Source: Anagrus nilaparvatae | Lineage: Eukaryota; Arthropoda; Insecta; Hymenoptera; Mymaridae | NCBI GenBank assembly: GCA_022575985.1 | Contig: JAKSXM010000132.1 | Span: 9,920,001-9,984,000, forward strand | Direction of reading: 5' to 3' | DNA length: 64,000 bases | In this document: piece by piece, positions 1 to 12,509 of the stretch | Layout: each line of letters opens with the position of its first letter | How positions within the stretch are numbered: the stretch's first letter is position 1 | The notes under the pieces: generated by a model | Seen by the model: only the letters and a program-made list of their open reading frames with translations | What the model was told of the DNA's origin: nothing | Databases searched by the model: none | Made by a program: the position numbers and the translations under genes

Positions 1-1170
1 GAAGGAACTACAGTTTTTGGCAAATAGGAAATTGGAGCTCATGCGAACACTTCAAAGTACTGCCATCGAATACAAGGGCTCATGTATTTCGTGGCACTAC
101 TTAAAAGTGTTCAAGGGAGCTATAAGTATAAGTTTCTAAGTACTTACTATAAATTAACCAAATTATTAGAAATCAGAACCAATTTTATAAAAAAATTTTT
201 CAAGTTATAAAAACATAATTTGTTCTCGTATACAATGAATTATATTTTTATAACTTAAGTTTTTTTATATGTTTAAAAAAAGGCTTAAGGTAGTGATTTT
301 CAACTTCAAATTGTCAATAATAAATTATAGTTAATATTATTTTTTGAAATATTTGCAAAGATTGCTTGTAAGTAGGAGCATGCGATATGTCAAATTTAAA
401 CTTGGTAGAAGTAAAAGCAAGTGTGCAATAAAGTTTTGAGAGTATGGTAAATAAAGATTGCTAAAAAAAAGTTGAAATTTGACTGAGGCTTTGTATCGTA
501 TGCTCCTTTTTTACAGCTTGATTTGTAATTAAAAAAAAAATTGAAAAAATTAAAATTCTTGCTTCATATGCTTTATTAATAATAATTCTTTTTTGTCTCT
601 ATATTAAGAAATTATTTTTAAGTAAAATTTAGATCTCATTTAAAAAATTGCGTCCTGTGTTATTAAATTTATATTAATTATAAATAAATAAATTTTATAT
701 TTTATGTCTTAGTTTTGGTAATTGTATTAGTTAGTTGCATTATAACAAAATGCAAATTCAAACGAACTTACTGTAAATTTTATATACAAGATATTACAAA
801 TTTATAAATTAAGAAAGTAGAAAAAATATTTTATTATAATATTACTTGTATTATTACTATTAATTTAATGTTTGTGATATTAAGAAATAATATACATGTT
901 TTTATTTTTGTTTAAAATAAATATCAAGATACTTTTTTAATGAAAAAATTGACTTTTTTTATTATTATTAATTTTACTCTCAATTTCCTCATTTTTTATA
1001 TTTAATTTACACTACTGCAAAAAATAAAATTGTTTACACAATTCTACATCAGCAAATTTAATCAGATACGAACATGTTATGCCAATATCAATATCTAATC
1101 AGATCTGGGTATCCATAGCTTACTGGATATGGGTAAATAAAAAATATTATTCCCCGGGTTTCTAGTTCAT
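1..1170. other. Unannotated AT-rich DNA
   Basis: No gene, RNA or repeat that I can support. Confidence 0.5.
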
Positions 1171-1179
1171 CTATTTCGG

Positions 1180-1292
1180 ACAAACAAACAAACAAACAAA
1201 TAAACAAACAAACAAACATACGAAATTAAAGATTTATATATATATATATATAGGATAGGATAGCATAGGATAGGATAGGATAGGATAGGATT
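1180..1292 (+). repeat. Compound microsatellite (CAAA)n-(TA)n-(AGGAT)n, copy 1
   Basis: (CAAA)n about 1183-1219, (TA)n about 1231-1252, then AGGAT units to about 1290. The preceding phrase ATTTCGGACAAACAAACAAA recurs at 1624, so this is the end of a dispersed element whose terminal microsatellite varies in length. Confidence 0.7.
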
Positions 1293-1617
1293 AGTCCTAA
1301 ACTTTTATAATTTTCGACAAATTATCGTAACCTTTGACAGATCGAGCCGATCACCTTGAAAATTTAGGTGGATATGTAAAAAATATACCCAAATCGAATG
1401 AAATTCTTTTTGATAAAAAAATTTTTCCTTAGTTTTCAGTTTTTTAGGTTTTTTTTAAAAATTTGATAAAAATTTTATCCTTTGAAATCCAGTTTTTTCA
1501 ACATAAAAAATTTTTTTCGTTATCAATCGAAATGAAAACTAGCCTATGTTTTGACGGGTAATTTTTGCCATCTTTTGTCGTAAACCCTGCGTCTCTAACT
1601 CTTATCGCTTTCTAGTT

Positions 1618-1696
1618 TATCCATTTCGGACAAACAAACAAACAAACATACAAAATTAAAGATTTATATATATATAGGATAGGATAGGATAGGATA
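1618..1696 (+). repeat. Compound microsatellite, copy 2
   Basis: Same layout as 1180-1292 (CATTTCGGACAAACAAACAA, TA run, AGGAT run), shorter. Two copies 440 bases apart in the same orientation indicate tandem or nested insertion of one element family. Confidence 0.7.
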
Positions 1697-1770
1697 TACC
1701 ACTTTTTCCGGATTAAATGTTAACGATTTAGCAAAGAGGAAATAACTAAGCACTTGGGGGATGTTGGGAA

Positions 1771-1896
1771 GGTAAATGCGCTGGTAGAGCGACTTTGATA
1801 TAGGAGCTGTGTGCTGACATTTGCCGGTAAGAAAGAAAACTACCAAAACTTCCGATGGTACAGCAGATCACGCAGTATTCAAATTCTGCTTTACCC
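1771..1896 (+). mobile_element. tRNA-like segment, possible SINE relic
   Basis: Starts GGTAAATGCGCTGGTAGAGC, like a tRNA 5' half with A box. Ends with a GTATTCAAATTCTGC B-box-like stretch and TTTACC, which could pair with the start. At 126 bases it is too long for an ordinary tRNA. Weakly supported. Confidence 0.25.
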
Positions 1897-1957
1897 TTAT
1901 TAAGAATAAATATTTATTCAATTAAATATTTATTTTTAAGAAAAATAAAAACAGAAT

Positions 1958-2032
1958 GGGTACTCCCGAGATTTGAACCTGACCTGCCTGGATGACAGGC
2001 ACGAATTCTAGCTCTGAACTACTGTGATCACT
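1958..2032 (-). mobile_element. tRNA-derived SINE-like head
   Basis: On minus: an A-box-like CAGTAGTTCAGAGCTAGA, an anticodon-like hairpin (TGCCT..AGGCA) and a B box GGTTCAAATC, in tRNA order. The acceptor stem does not close, so this is a relic or SINE head, not a working tRNA. Confidence 0.4.
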
Positions 2033-2219
2033 TGGAAATAAGTCAACAAAAGATATAGCGAGCTTTTTAAAGCTGTTGAATTTGAGTTTCTTCAAAAAGT
2101 TTGCGGACCTATTGTTTTAAAAAAAATTGTTGAAGACAATTTATACAAGCATTTTTTACATTTGCATGTAGGGTGTAAGAGTCTCAAGCAATAATTGGGA
2201 AATAACCCAAAATATAGCG

Positions 2220-2680
2220 AATGATATCCTTAATGATACATATAATTGGTTTAATGATAACTTACTGAGCCTAAATACTGGAAAATCTAATTATATCACA
2301 TTTGCCTTAAGTTCTGATATGATTCCTGATAAAGTTGAAATATTCATTAATGACAAAATTAACAACTCAATTATTTAACTAAACAGAGTTGATCATACTA
2401 AGTATTTAGGTATTGTTATAGATCAGTTTTTACGTTGGGATAGACATATAACTGAATTTCTAAAAAAAAACGAGGTTTATCATATTTTTATTCCATAAAT
2501 TAAAATATATACTTAGCAGCAATCAACTGAAAGTCATGTACTACGCTTCTTTCCACTCCATTATATCATATGGTATAATCATATGGTGGAGTGGGGTGGA
2601 GCTAATGATACATTAATTAAACTGATTCAAAACGTACAATATAGATTATTTAAGTTTTTAAATCTAAGCCTGAGTAAAGA
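2220..2680 (+). pseudogene. Decayed non-LTR retrotransposon reverse transcriptase fragment
   Basis: Translation gives NWFNDNLLSLNTGKS, then after a stop VDHTKYLGIVIDQFLRWDRH, and after a frameshift HKLKYILSSNQLK...YYASFHSIISYGIIIWW. These are the palm-end and thumb motifs of jockey/RTE-like reverse transcriptases. At least one stop and one frameshift make it dead. Confidence 0.8.
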
Positions 2681-4199
2681 TAGCAACAATGATAATGAGT
2701 AAACAATATTAAATGTCAAGCAAACATTCTATTTTTTTGATATATAAAATTTATATTATTAATAAAATTTTGATTTTTTTTAAGGCTTATTAAAATTTGG
2801 GTTAAGATTCAAATTAATTTTTATTACATTCACTTACTAGAAGGTTTCATTGCACGATGAAATATCCAACGAATATATGATAGTGCCTGAGATAAAAAAG
2901 CTTTAGCTTCTTTATAATTCATTGTGGTTTTTTTGTTTACAGAAATACACATTTTTTATCTTTCAGCCACCATTAAATTTTTTGCTATTTTTTTCCATGA
3001 TATTTTAAAATGACATAATATCAAGGAAAATATCATTTTGAGTTTTACCAGCCAATAATTAGGCAGCGTTTTTTTTTACTTTCTTGTACATTAAATTCTT
3101 CATAATTATACGGAATTCCATACCATCTTTCAATTGGTCTGCAGAGTATTTCATACGTAGCAAACAACTTTTTGGGTTTTTTTAAAATTCTTTAAACAAC
3201 AAACATGGGCAGTAGAAGTTACTGTCCATGTGGGTTATAATTATATCCTAAGCAAGGATTTTTAGGAGTAAAAATATCTTTATGAAGATTCCTACTAGAT
3301 ACCGTCAAAGACGGGTAGAGCGAAGCTGATCATGTTAGAAAAAAGCAAGAAAAGAGTTTCAGTAATTTTTTAATTTAGGGATTTCAAAAGCTTTGATTAG
3401 ATTGAGTTCAATAATAATGTTTAAATAACACGTAAAAAAATATTAAGCATAGTTAAAATTTTTAAGTATTAGCCAAAAAGTACACGAAAAATCCGCCCCT
3501 TATTTTGAAACCTTATTATTTGTTTGCTGAAAAGATTTCAACCAAACTTTTGTTGGCGGAACTTTGTTATTACGTCCTTTTTCTATAATTCACCAACAAA
3601 AAAAAAGTTACTCTGAACTCTAATACTCCTCAATTAACATAATTACCAAAATAATATTATACACAAGTCAGAATGTGGTGTAACGGTTTCCGAATTCGTC
3701 AACCAGAGAAAGAAAAAGTCTTCTGTAGGTTTTGTATGTCGCTGAATCCGAATTTTGGGTCCTACTGGGTTAGAAAATAGGAAAATACAGCAGAAACATT
3801 CCATCTTATGACTTTTTTTACAATATTTTGGAACTAATGATCAAAATTAATAGTGCCACATTTTAAGAGTAATTAACTAAATATTGAATTTATTCTTTTA
3901 TTCTGTATCAATAAAGGAATATTAGAGCTATAACTATTGGTGTTGAAAAATATCTCCAGGGTAAGATAAAATCGGAAAAATACAATGTGAGTTTTTTTCT
4001 TTATTTTTCTTTTAATCTTGCATTTGAAAAAGTTTTATCCTATTTTAACTTTTATTAAATTTACTGACTCCTATACGGGGGCAAAAATAGATAAAACTAC
4101 CCCTGAATTTAACAAAAAATGAAAAAAACTTATAACTGGTTTGTGTTTTCACACAACCAACGATCATGAATCATGTTCACTTATAACGTTTTAACGTAT

Positions 4200-4350
4200 A
4201 TTCCCTAATTATTATAAGTCCTAAGATCGAAATTACAATAAATCCCAAAATATAAATTATCCTAAGTCCATAAACCTAAAGTATTCTAAGTTCTTGTGCT
4301 TACTCCCACTTTAAATTATCTGTAAATTATTCTAAGTCCCTTAATCAGAA
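4200..4350 (-). repeat. Degenerate ~30-bp tandem repeat (GGACTTAGAATAATTT type)
   Basis: On minus, units like GGACTTAGAATAATTT recur about every 30 bases. Related arrays occur on plus at 5950-6160 and 62745-62945. Confidence 0.5.
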
Positions 4351-4634
4351 ATATTTTAAGTCCATTTCATACCCCTCTCCCCTAAAAACGTCGTTAATAT
4401 TTCAACCCCTCCCCCCCTAAAACGTCAATACACGGTGATCCCGGGTGGGACGTGAATTTTATTTATTAGGTGCATCGCTAGTTGTTGATGCTTGTAATCT
4501 TAGCTGCGATTGGTTAACTAATAAACAAATAATGCATCCGCTCTGGATCGTCCTGTATTTACCCCCCCCCCCTAAAACATCACTTTTTTACCCACCCCTG
4601 CCTGGCATTAACACACACTAACACTATTATATCG

Positions 4635-5119
4635 CACAGTGGGGAAAAACGTTTAAAAATCGCTCTTGGACTCAATTTTTGAACTATTCTCTTAGAGCCT
4701 GTTTTAAACTACTTCTAGAAGTATCTTATTTCATGTGTCACTGCGGCTTTTTTGATTTTTTTTTACGAATTAGCTGTCAGCCAAAAGAAGAGTAAAACTG
4801 AAATTATTTATGTAATATTTATGCCAGAATATTTATTTAAAATATATGTAACGCAATTATCCCTTATATATAGATTGAGTAAACAGTAAAAAAATTAAGT
4901 GCAAAACACTTTAAATTCAAAATATAAAATTTTGAAATTTTGTTAAATTTGCACTTTTGGCTGACAGTCTCGCTGACAGCTAATTAGTAAAAAAAAAATC
5001 AAAAAAGCCGCAGTGACACATTAGATTAGATACTTCTAGAAGTAGTTTAAAACCGGTTTTAAGTGAATAGCTCAAAATTTGAGTCCAAGAGCGATTTTCG
5101 ACCGTTTTGCCCCACTGTG
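4635..5119. mobile_element. 485-bp MITE with long terminal inverted repeats and TATCG duplication
   Basis: Begins CACAGTGGGG and ends CCCCACTGTG; arms of about 150 bases pair (for example CACTGCGGCTTTTTTGAT with its complement near 4999). Flanked on both sides by TATCG (4630-4634, 5120-5124), a 5-base target-site duplication. No coding capacity, so a non-autonomous DNA element. Confidence 0.8.
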
Positions 5120-5124
5120 TATCG

Positions 5125-5949
5125 TAGTATAAGTGAACGCAACGTACGGAGGTACCATTGATACCAACCTATGAATTTAATTTTGTCATATGACTTTAAA
5201 AATACCATGTCCAGCACCGGAAGATCATGTAATAACAAAGATTTTGCAAGAAAAATTTTTGCTAAAGTTCCCTTATGCAAAAAGTTAACAAAGATGCAAT
5301 AAGAGGGCAGGTTTTTCGGTAACTTTACTTTGCTTTCGCTAACAAAAGACCGCTAACTTTAGGAAACCAAATTACAAATTACTTTCATTAATAATTGAAA
5401 AAAACCTCCGATAACCTCCGTTTATTCCAACGGGCCTTCTAGGCACAAGAATACTGTGCATAAGGCTTTTAAATGTAGTTTTTTGGTAATATTGCTTTTT
5501 TGTTAGTTAGTTAACAAAAACACTTCTTGTTGGTCACAATTTTTCGGTATTAAAGTCGTTTTTCAAGCCTTGGATACCGCAATTTTTCTCAATGTTAAAG
5601 CAATTTAACCAAATGGTCATTTTTGTCCCGAAATGATTAATTTTTAAACTATCTCAAAAATTGCAATTTTAGACAAAAATGGGTTTTATAGGTCTCAACA
5701 ATTTTCTAAAAGCTTTTTTCTAAAAATTCTTTATTTATCCTTTAGAATTATTTGTTTGCAAAACATTATTACCTTTCTAATTTTTTATATTAAATTCTCT
5801 TCTTTACAGTCAGTAAATTGAATGCCCATTTTTGTCCCAAAATTATCAATGTTTCAATTTGCTGCAAAAATCGTAGTTTTAACATTGAACATGTTTCTAA
5901 GGAGGGGTAACCTGTGAATCTGAAAATCAAGCGGGGTCAAATGTCAAAA
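5125..5949. other. Unannotated spacer
   Basis: AT-rich; a phrase about CCATTTTTGTCCC recurs at 5620 and 5825, suggesting repeat remnants. No gene supported. Confidence 0.4.
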
Positions 5950-6165
5950 ATCATGTGGGGTTAGGAACTTAAAATATTTTATATTTAGGAACTTTGAATA
6001 ATTTACTTTGAGAGGCTTAGAAAAATTCAAGTTTAGGGACTCTTAATTTCGGGTTTAGAGACTTCTAATAATTTGAGTTGAAGGACTTAGAATATTTTCA
6101 ATTTAAGGACTTAAAATAATACAGGTTTACAGAATGTAAATAATTTGGGTTTAGAATCTTAACAT
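5950..6165 (+). repeat. Degenerate ~30-bp tandem repeat array
   Basis: Units of the form TTTAGGAACTTxxAATAATTT recur seven or so times. Same family as 62745-62945 (same strand) and 4200-4350 (opposite strand). Confidence 0.6.
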
Positions 6166-7374
6166 CTAGTAAAGGTGATAATTACAAATTACAAGAATAG
6201 CGATTTTATTGTAATGTTGTTTATCATTTATGTATTATAACTAGTCCTTTTTAGAGGTTTAGTTTTCACGTCCTATAATTAGTCTTATAGCCCAATTAGA
6301 GCTTGTAATTATTGAATTCCAATATTTTCTTACCCTTTCTTCAAAAAAGGCAGTTAATTAGATAATTTTAGCTCTGCTTCCAAAATATTGCAAAAAAACT
6401 AAAATGGGGTAGTTTTTGCTGATCTCATGTCCTCTACTTCTTCCTACCCCAGATTGCTTATTTCAGAATCAAAGCATACCTACTTTTGTATTCTAATTTT
6501 TTTGGTGACGTGTTCTAGAAAAAGTTATGGGTCCACAAAGTTTCATTTCGGTTTTATTTCAATTAAGTAACCTTCAGAAGAATTAAAAATTTATTAGTTA
6601 TAAGTTTCAAATCAATTTTTCAAACTGATCAATGTATAAGAATAAAAAAATTCAATGATAATGGAATTATACATAGAATGCATACGGATGGAGTTGCATA
6701 TTCTTTGAACTAGGTTTAGTCCAAAAATATATATCTAATATTAATATTTGAAATTTTACGTTTACATTTCTTTTTGAATACTAAATTAATTTTAAAACCA
6801 ATATTTATGTAAAATTCCAAAAAATATTCCTAAAAACAAATAATCTAATGCAACTTGTTTTTCCTAATTTTTTCTAATTCTTCATCCGCCATTTTCAAAT
6901 TCAGAAAAATCATGCAAAAAAAATGTGTCCTAAAACATATACAAAAAATGAAAATTTTATTATTCTTCATTAAATATACCTTTTTTTGATGCTATTTACA
7001 ATACTGATAAGCAGCGTGTCGATTTTTTTTAGTATCCAACTTTTACCCTAAATAATGAGTTTTCGGTTAATTTTATAGAAAGTTTGAAATCGAATTCTGA
7101 TAATAGAGACTTTTTAACATATGGATACATTTTTAGAAAAATAGATTTTGGTTTTAAAATTAATTTAGAACTCGTAGATAGGCTCTTGGGCGTTAAATGT
7201 TTAACTGAATAAAATTTGGATTAATTAATAAATAATAAAAATCGTAAAGAATTATAAAAAAGCTAAGGCTTTTTTATTTCAGGCACGATCACATATTTAT
7301 TGAGTATTTTCTCTTTAATAACGTTGATGGGATCCACACCCTTATAAATTGAAAACTATTATTTATTATTATAC
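6166..7374. other. Unannotated spacer
   Basis: No gene or clear repeat that I can support, apart from an isolated GGCACGATCAC near 7284 that resembles the terminal hairpin of the next repeat. Confidence 0.4.
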
Positions 7375-7532
7375 ACCAAGGCAATAAAAGCATGTAGAGG
7401 CATCGGAATGACCTTGGGACCAAATTCCTCCATAAATTGAAGAATTTGAAGACTTTTTCGTTTTTTAACCTGATGAACTTTTAAGGCACGATTTCATCTA
7501 TGTATTGCATACACAGGGTAATCGTGCCTAAA
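7375..7532 (+). repeat. ~155-bp direct repeat with terminal hairpin, copy 1
   Basis: CAAGGCAATAAAAGCATGTAG to a terminal inverted repeat AAGGCACGAT...ATCGTGCCT enclosing CATCTATGTATTGCATACA. Copy 2 is at 7836-7991. Confidence 0.75.
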
Positions 7533-7835
7533 AAATAAATTTCAATTAATTTAGTTATTTTATGGTTATTTTAGATCATTAACCACATTTTGGATGTATT
7601 AAATTCAAAAACATTTCATCTTTTACCATTTTTATTATTTTTTAATAATTTTTTTTGATATCTGAAATCAGTTTTTAGAACATTTCTCTGCAAGCACTTG
7701 ATGAAATCACTTGAAATTGAAAACCCTACAACTAGATCTTATTTCAAAAAATTTGGTTTAAGGGATTTTTGATTCATCGAGTAGGTTCTTTGATTTTGAG
7801 GATTCACTTTCTTGAACATACATCCCTACACACAA

Positions 7836-7991
7836 CAAGGCAATATAAGCATTTAGAGGCATCGGAATGACCTGGGGACCAAATTTCTCCACGAATTGGA
7901 CTATTTAGAAATTTTTCCGTTTTTTGACCTGACAAACTTATAAGGCACGATTTCATCTATGTATTGCATACATAGGGTGATCGTGCCTAAA
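7836..7991 (+). repeat. ~155-bp direct repeat with terminal hairpin, copy 2
   Basis: Same order of blocks as 7375-7532 at roughly 85-90 percent by eye, ending in the same AAGGCACGAT/ATCGTGCCT hairpin. The 3' hairpin is Helitron-like, but no TC/CTRR ends were established. Confidence 0.75.
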
Positions 7992-8011
7992 AATATAAGA
8001 ATCTTGTCTTA

Positions 8012-8115
8012 TTTTGCATTTTTATGATATTTCACTGATGCAAAGTTTATGCAAAAGCTATGAAATTTATCGCACGGATAACATTTAGAAGGTTTTTCAC
8101 CTGTATGAAGCAAAA
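8012..8115 (-). pseudogene. C2H2 zinc-finger relic
   Basis: On minus: HTGEKPSKCYPCDKFHSF then KYHKN. The HTGEKP linker and C-x2-C of a zinc finger are intact, the second half is altered and no neighbouring finger remains. The surrounding 105-residue ORF is otherwise unrecognisable. Probably a fragment carried by a transposon. Confidence 0.5.
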
Positions 8116-8490
8116 GTACAGGAATAAACATGCATTTAGAAATACCAGATTGGGCCAAAAAACAATGGGTGTCATTAACTCGATAAAATAAACTCAGTTT
8201 TAAAAAATGAAAGCATTCCGTTTGATCGTTTTGGCTATATCGTGTCCAAAAGATGTCGATTTTTGCATCCATTAAGGTAGAGCTTCGCTCTATAAAGCTT
8301 CGCTCTATAATTATTTTTTCTAGCAATTTATTCTGGCAATATATTATATAAAAAATATTTTTTATTTTTTAAATACCCTTATTTTATGAATGTTCAAAAA
8401 ATAGATAATAATCAAAATTTAGAAAAAAGAAAAAATAATTAAAATAATTTAATTTATATTTTCTTATCATGTACAAAGTAAAAAAAACTG

Positions 8491-8798
8491 TACACAATGT
8501 TACTACAGTTTAGTTATTTTACTACAATTTAATAATATTGCAACAAAAATAATAAATTTACTATACTTGTAGTAAATTTTTAGATACCCACGGTAGAGCT
8601 GCTTTGGTTGAATATTCAATCAATTAGTTGAAAAGCAGCTCTACCATAGATGTCTAGGTGAAAAATAAATAAATTTTTATTTACTACAAGTGTAGCAATT
8701 TCACAAGAATTTTAATACAATTTGTAAAATTACTACAATTTGTACTAAATTTACTATTTTTGTAGTAATATGATTGTAGTAAAATTACTTTACTGTGT
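8491..8798. mobile_element. ~308-bp MITE with nested palindrome
   Basis: Termini TACACAATGTTACTACA and TTACTTTACTGTGTA pair imperfectly. Inside, AAATTTACTATACTTGTAGT pairs with TTTACTACAAGTGTAG. At the centre GGTAGAGCTGCTTT pairs with AAAGCAGCTCTACC (8592-8646). Confidence 0.65.
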
Positions 8799-10119
8799 AA
8801 ATAGTCGTAATTTGTTAAATAGTTTTTTCATAAAATATTACTTGTTAAAATTAATTTATATTAATATACTATTTTGGGTCTAAAAAATGGGCCTTATACT
8901 TTTTTTTAAATCAAATTGTATCTGGACCTAAAATTTGCTGCAGAATCTGAATTTAAAATAAAAAAGTATACTTTCTATTTAAAATTCCTAATTTAAATTT
9001 CTCCACACCCCTATTACGGATTTTGGATCTTCAAATTGCTCTAGGTTGTACGGGTGCTTGATAAGTAGATCTTAACGCTAAAATATTGAAATCCATCATA
9101 AGTTATTTGGCGAAAAAATAAAGTAGCATTATTATTTGTAAGATAACCTAAGAAATCCTTTATTATAAAATTGGAGCCCTCTGTGCTCATTTAATCTGGT
9201 TATACATAGTTATGGGGGATGCATTTTCAACCTTCCGACGTGGAAAGTTGTGGAATTGGTCAAATGTAATATGATTCCTCTTATAATACATGACTCAAAA
9301 TTTTTCTTTCAAACTCGTCATTAGTTTTGACCTATAACCCATTCATATACCCAAAAAGACAGAGGTAAAAGGAGTAAACGGACAATAAATTTTAAATTTA
9401 CTAATTTTTTATCACTTTAAAACTCTGTTACGTCTTACTTAATTTTATATAAATTTTGTATAAGATTGATGTTAATGTTGCCTTTTTGCCTTGCGTCTAT
9501 GCGACACTAAACGGCGGGAAAGAATTGGTTCAATTTAAATAAAAGTAGAAAGTTTACTTACAGAACTTTATTGATAAATTAAGACTGAGAAATCTAGTTG
9601 AATATTAATAGTTATAAAAATATAAAATATAATTTGAATGCAATATTTTTACCCTTATAATACTTAGTTTATTGGTGTCCAGTGCAGCGTGGTTGTTCTA
9701 TGGATTGTTCTAACACGAGGTAGTTCAGATGATGGAAGGTCTAAGAAGAAACCGAGGTAAAGAGCCCACGTTAAAGATACCAAACCCTTAGATTTTGCAT
9801 CTATATATAGTGATAAGATAATTTGTCTAATCATCAAATTCTCCTACTATTTCTGTATGGGGAAAGTCTACGGCAAGGTTTTGGATTACATGGGCCAACG
9901 CCCTTTGAGCTGATAAGAACTCAATTGAAGTGTCGAAATTATGTACATTTAATTAATATTTTACAAGTCATTGCTTGTTATTATTAGGCCTTTTTATATT
10001 TGCTGAAGCAGCAATTACTGAATAGAAACCCTTAATTTGGGTATATTTTTTCATTATGTTAGAACTCTACGCGTCAGCGTTAATGAGTTAAGAGACTGGA
10101 TTAACAGTGAAATAAGGTT
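8799..10119. other. Spacer with possible LTR-like relic
   Basis: Mostly AT-rich. 9480-9920 read on minus shows TATA-like CTATATATAG, later CAATAAAGTTCTG and a GC-richer end, reminiscent of an LTR, but there is no partner copy or defined ends. Confidence 0.25.
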
Positions 10120-11795
10120 CCTGACCTACACTAGCTACTTTGGGTTATCTTTAAAATATTTATTCATATTCCTTTGTTTGTTTAATTTTTTTTATTTTTA
10201 ATGGCTATTATGATTGAATTTTGCTTAAATTGCTTGAAATTCCAAGCATTCGTTTGAGAAATTTCGTACATTCGAGTAATTAAAGCAAAAAGTATCAGAC
10301 AAATCTGGTAGTAATGGAGGAATTTAAGTTTAATCTTAGCAAAAACCTATAGTATACTAAAATTAATTATTCCTAAAAATTTTGAAATAATTTATTACAG
10401 AAATTTTTATTCTTTAAGAAATGTTTAAAATAAAAAAAATAATCATCAATATTTTAGCAACAATTTATTTTAAAGCATACAAACAGTACAAACGTATTGC
10501 TGACATTCTTCATTTATATTTATAATAATTTTTTTTAGTTATATTTATAATCTCTTTCTTTCATTTTTTTTTTATAGCTTATAAATTAGATTTCAATTTA
10601 TTTTTCTTTTTTTGTTGTTTTTCAGTAGCTTAATTAAATGAAATTGTTAAAATTTATAAAAATATAAGATCTTGAAAATTGACAACCAATTAACTATCTT
10701 TAGCTCAATTCATTACTGTCCTGAACTGTGGTACCATGAAAATTTTATTTATAAATTTTATTTTAATATATCATAAAATCTGCTATAAAATTTAGTTGTT
10801 CAAAACTATTAGCATGGAAATTTCAATTTTAGAATTAGATTTTTCATAATATATCTTACATTTTTATAAATACAAATACTTTTTTATCAATAAAGAATAC
10901 TGGGTATCTGCCAGAAAACATATAAAATCTTATTTTTTATTAATTTTATGCCTCCTTCAAAAGAAAAAATACTAAACTCAAAAAATAACAAATTGATTAT
11001 GACTTTCAAAACCAAAATTTTGGATACCCAGTACACTTTAAACATCAAAAAAATTGAATAATAATCCAAAATCTAGTAAAGATAAATATAAATTAATTTA
11101 ATTTATAATAAAAAAAATTTATTTAAACGACTTTTATTCCAGCCAAAATTAAAAAAAAAAAATAATAAATTAAAAATTAATCCCATCTCAATCATCTTAT
11201 TATTTATTAAACAATTGTAAATAAAAAAAATTTTTGTTACATTTATATTTATAATATAAATTGTGATTTCCTGAGTACCATAAATATATTTAAGATGACA
11301 ATTATTTTTTTTTTTTTTTATTTTTGTAATTTTTTTTTTTACTTTTTAATAAATAAAACTGTACAAATAATTATAATATAAATTATTATCAAACATTTTT
11401 AATAAATTATTGCAAGTTATTTGGCTACAATCTTTTAATTGTCAAAAAAATGCTATATAATTTTTGTTGCTTATGTTACATAAAAGTTTTTTTTTTCTTT
11501 ACTTTGTAAAGAATTAAAGTAACATTTTTAAGAAAATAAGAAAAAAAATAAAAATTAATGTAAGTACAATAGTATTAATTAACAATTTAAGACAGAAATT
11601 TAAGGTAAAATTATATTCTTTGATTTTATAAAAGATTGCAGAACCAAATCCTACTTTTACCTAAAAGTGAAAAAAACTTATCCTCTCGAAAAAACAGAGA
11701 GAAATCTTAATATTGAGAAAAATAAAATAGACAAGGAGATAGAGAAGAAAACCTTGACAAAATAAATAACCTAAATTATGCAACCGTTGACAACG
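10120..11795 (-). other. 3' flank of thin: 3' UTR and AT-rich spacer
   Basis: After the stop at 11796 the minus strand is AT-rich without ORF support. Several AATAAA-type signals occur (for example around 11320 as TTTATT on plus). The 3' UTR end cannot be fixed by eye. Confidence 0.4.
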
Positions 11796-12509
11796 CTAGA
11801 AGACTTGAACCCTATGATTTTCGCGATCGCAAACAACGATGTTTCCTGAAGAAGTTACAGCAACTCCTTCAAGTCCTTTAAATTCTGCATCCCCACTTCC
11901 CCAGGTTCCAAATGCTCTAATGAAAGCTCCTTCTGGTGTAAATATTTGTATTCTGTTGTTTCCAGAATCGGCAACAACAATGTAACCTTGATCATCAACA
12001 GCGACTCCTCTAGGATATTTAAATTCTCCATCACCAGATCCTTCGATACCGAAAGACGAAATTACACGACCGTTAACATCAAAAATTTGTATCCTGTGAT
12101 TGTTACTGTCACTAACAATCACTCTGTTCGTATTACTAACAGCAATATAGTGGGGATGCTCTAATTGACCTTTACCGCTACCGCAGCTACCGAATTTACC
12201 AACGAATGTGCCGTCAGATTGAAATACTTGGACTCTATGATTTTCTTTATCACAAACGTAAATAAATCCTAAGGCATCAGTTGTTATTCCCCACGGATAA
12301 TTAAAGCGGCCATCAGCGGTTCCTTGAAAACCAAAAGCACGTAGAAAACGACCTGAAGGGTCAAGAACTTGGATTCTATGGTTGTAACGATCAGCAATTA
12401 TAAATTGACCTATTCGGTTTACGGCTACACCGGCTAGACAATCAAATTCGCCTTCGCCACTTCCGTAACAGCCAAATTCTTTCATAAAGTTTCCATTGCC
12501 ATCAAAAAC
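11796..12509 (-). CDS. tn: thin last exon: NHL blades 2-6 and stop
   Basis: Residues 996-1232. Acceptor TTTTTAG before 12509; stop TAG 11798-11796. Repeated GVAV...IIVADxxNHRIQVF units form a beta-propeller. With the previous exon I count six blades, the TRIM32/thin number. This domain binds substrates or RNA in TRIM-NHL proteins. It ends exactly at the last strand (ENHRVQVF). It is the most conserved and GC-rich coding block in the window. Confidence 0.97.
   Translation of the reverse strand, partial: VFDGNGNFMKEFGCYGSGEGEFDCLAGVAVNRIGQFIIADRYNHRIQVLDPSGRFLRAFGFQGTADGRFNYPWGITTDALGFIYVCDKENHRVQVFQSDGTFVGKFGSCGSGKGQLEHPHYIAVSNTNRVIVSDSNNHRIQIFDVNGRVISSFGIEGSGDGEFKYPRGVAVDDQGYIVVADSGNNRIQIFTPEGAFIRAFGTWGSGDAEFKGLEGVAVTSSGNIVVCDRENHRVQVF

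Noticed and set aside
9480..9920. Possible solo LTR on minus (TATA-like, AATAAA, GC-rich end)
   Set aside because: No second LTR, target duplication or primer-binding site could be defined by eye.
10887..11069. 60-codon hydrophobic ORF on minus downstream of thin
   Set aside because: AT-driven composition (Ile/Phe/Lys/Leu) and no recognisable motif.
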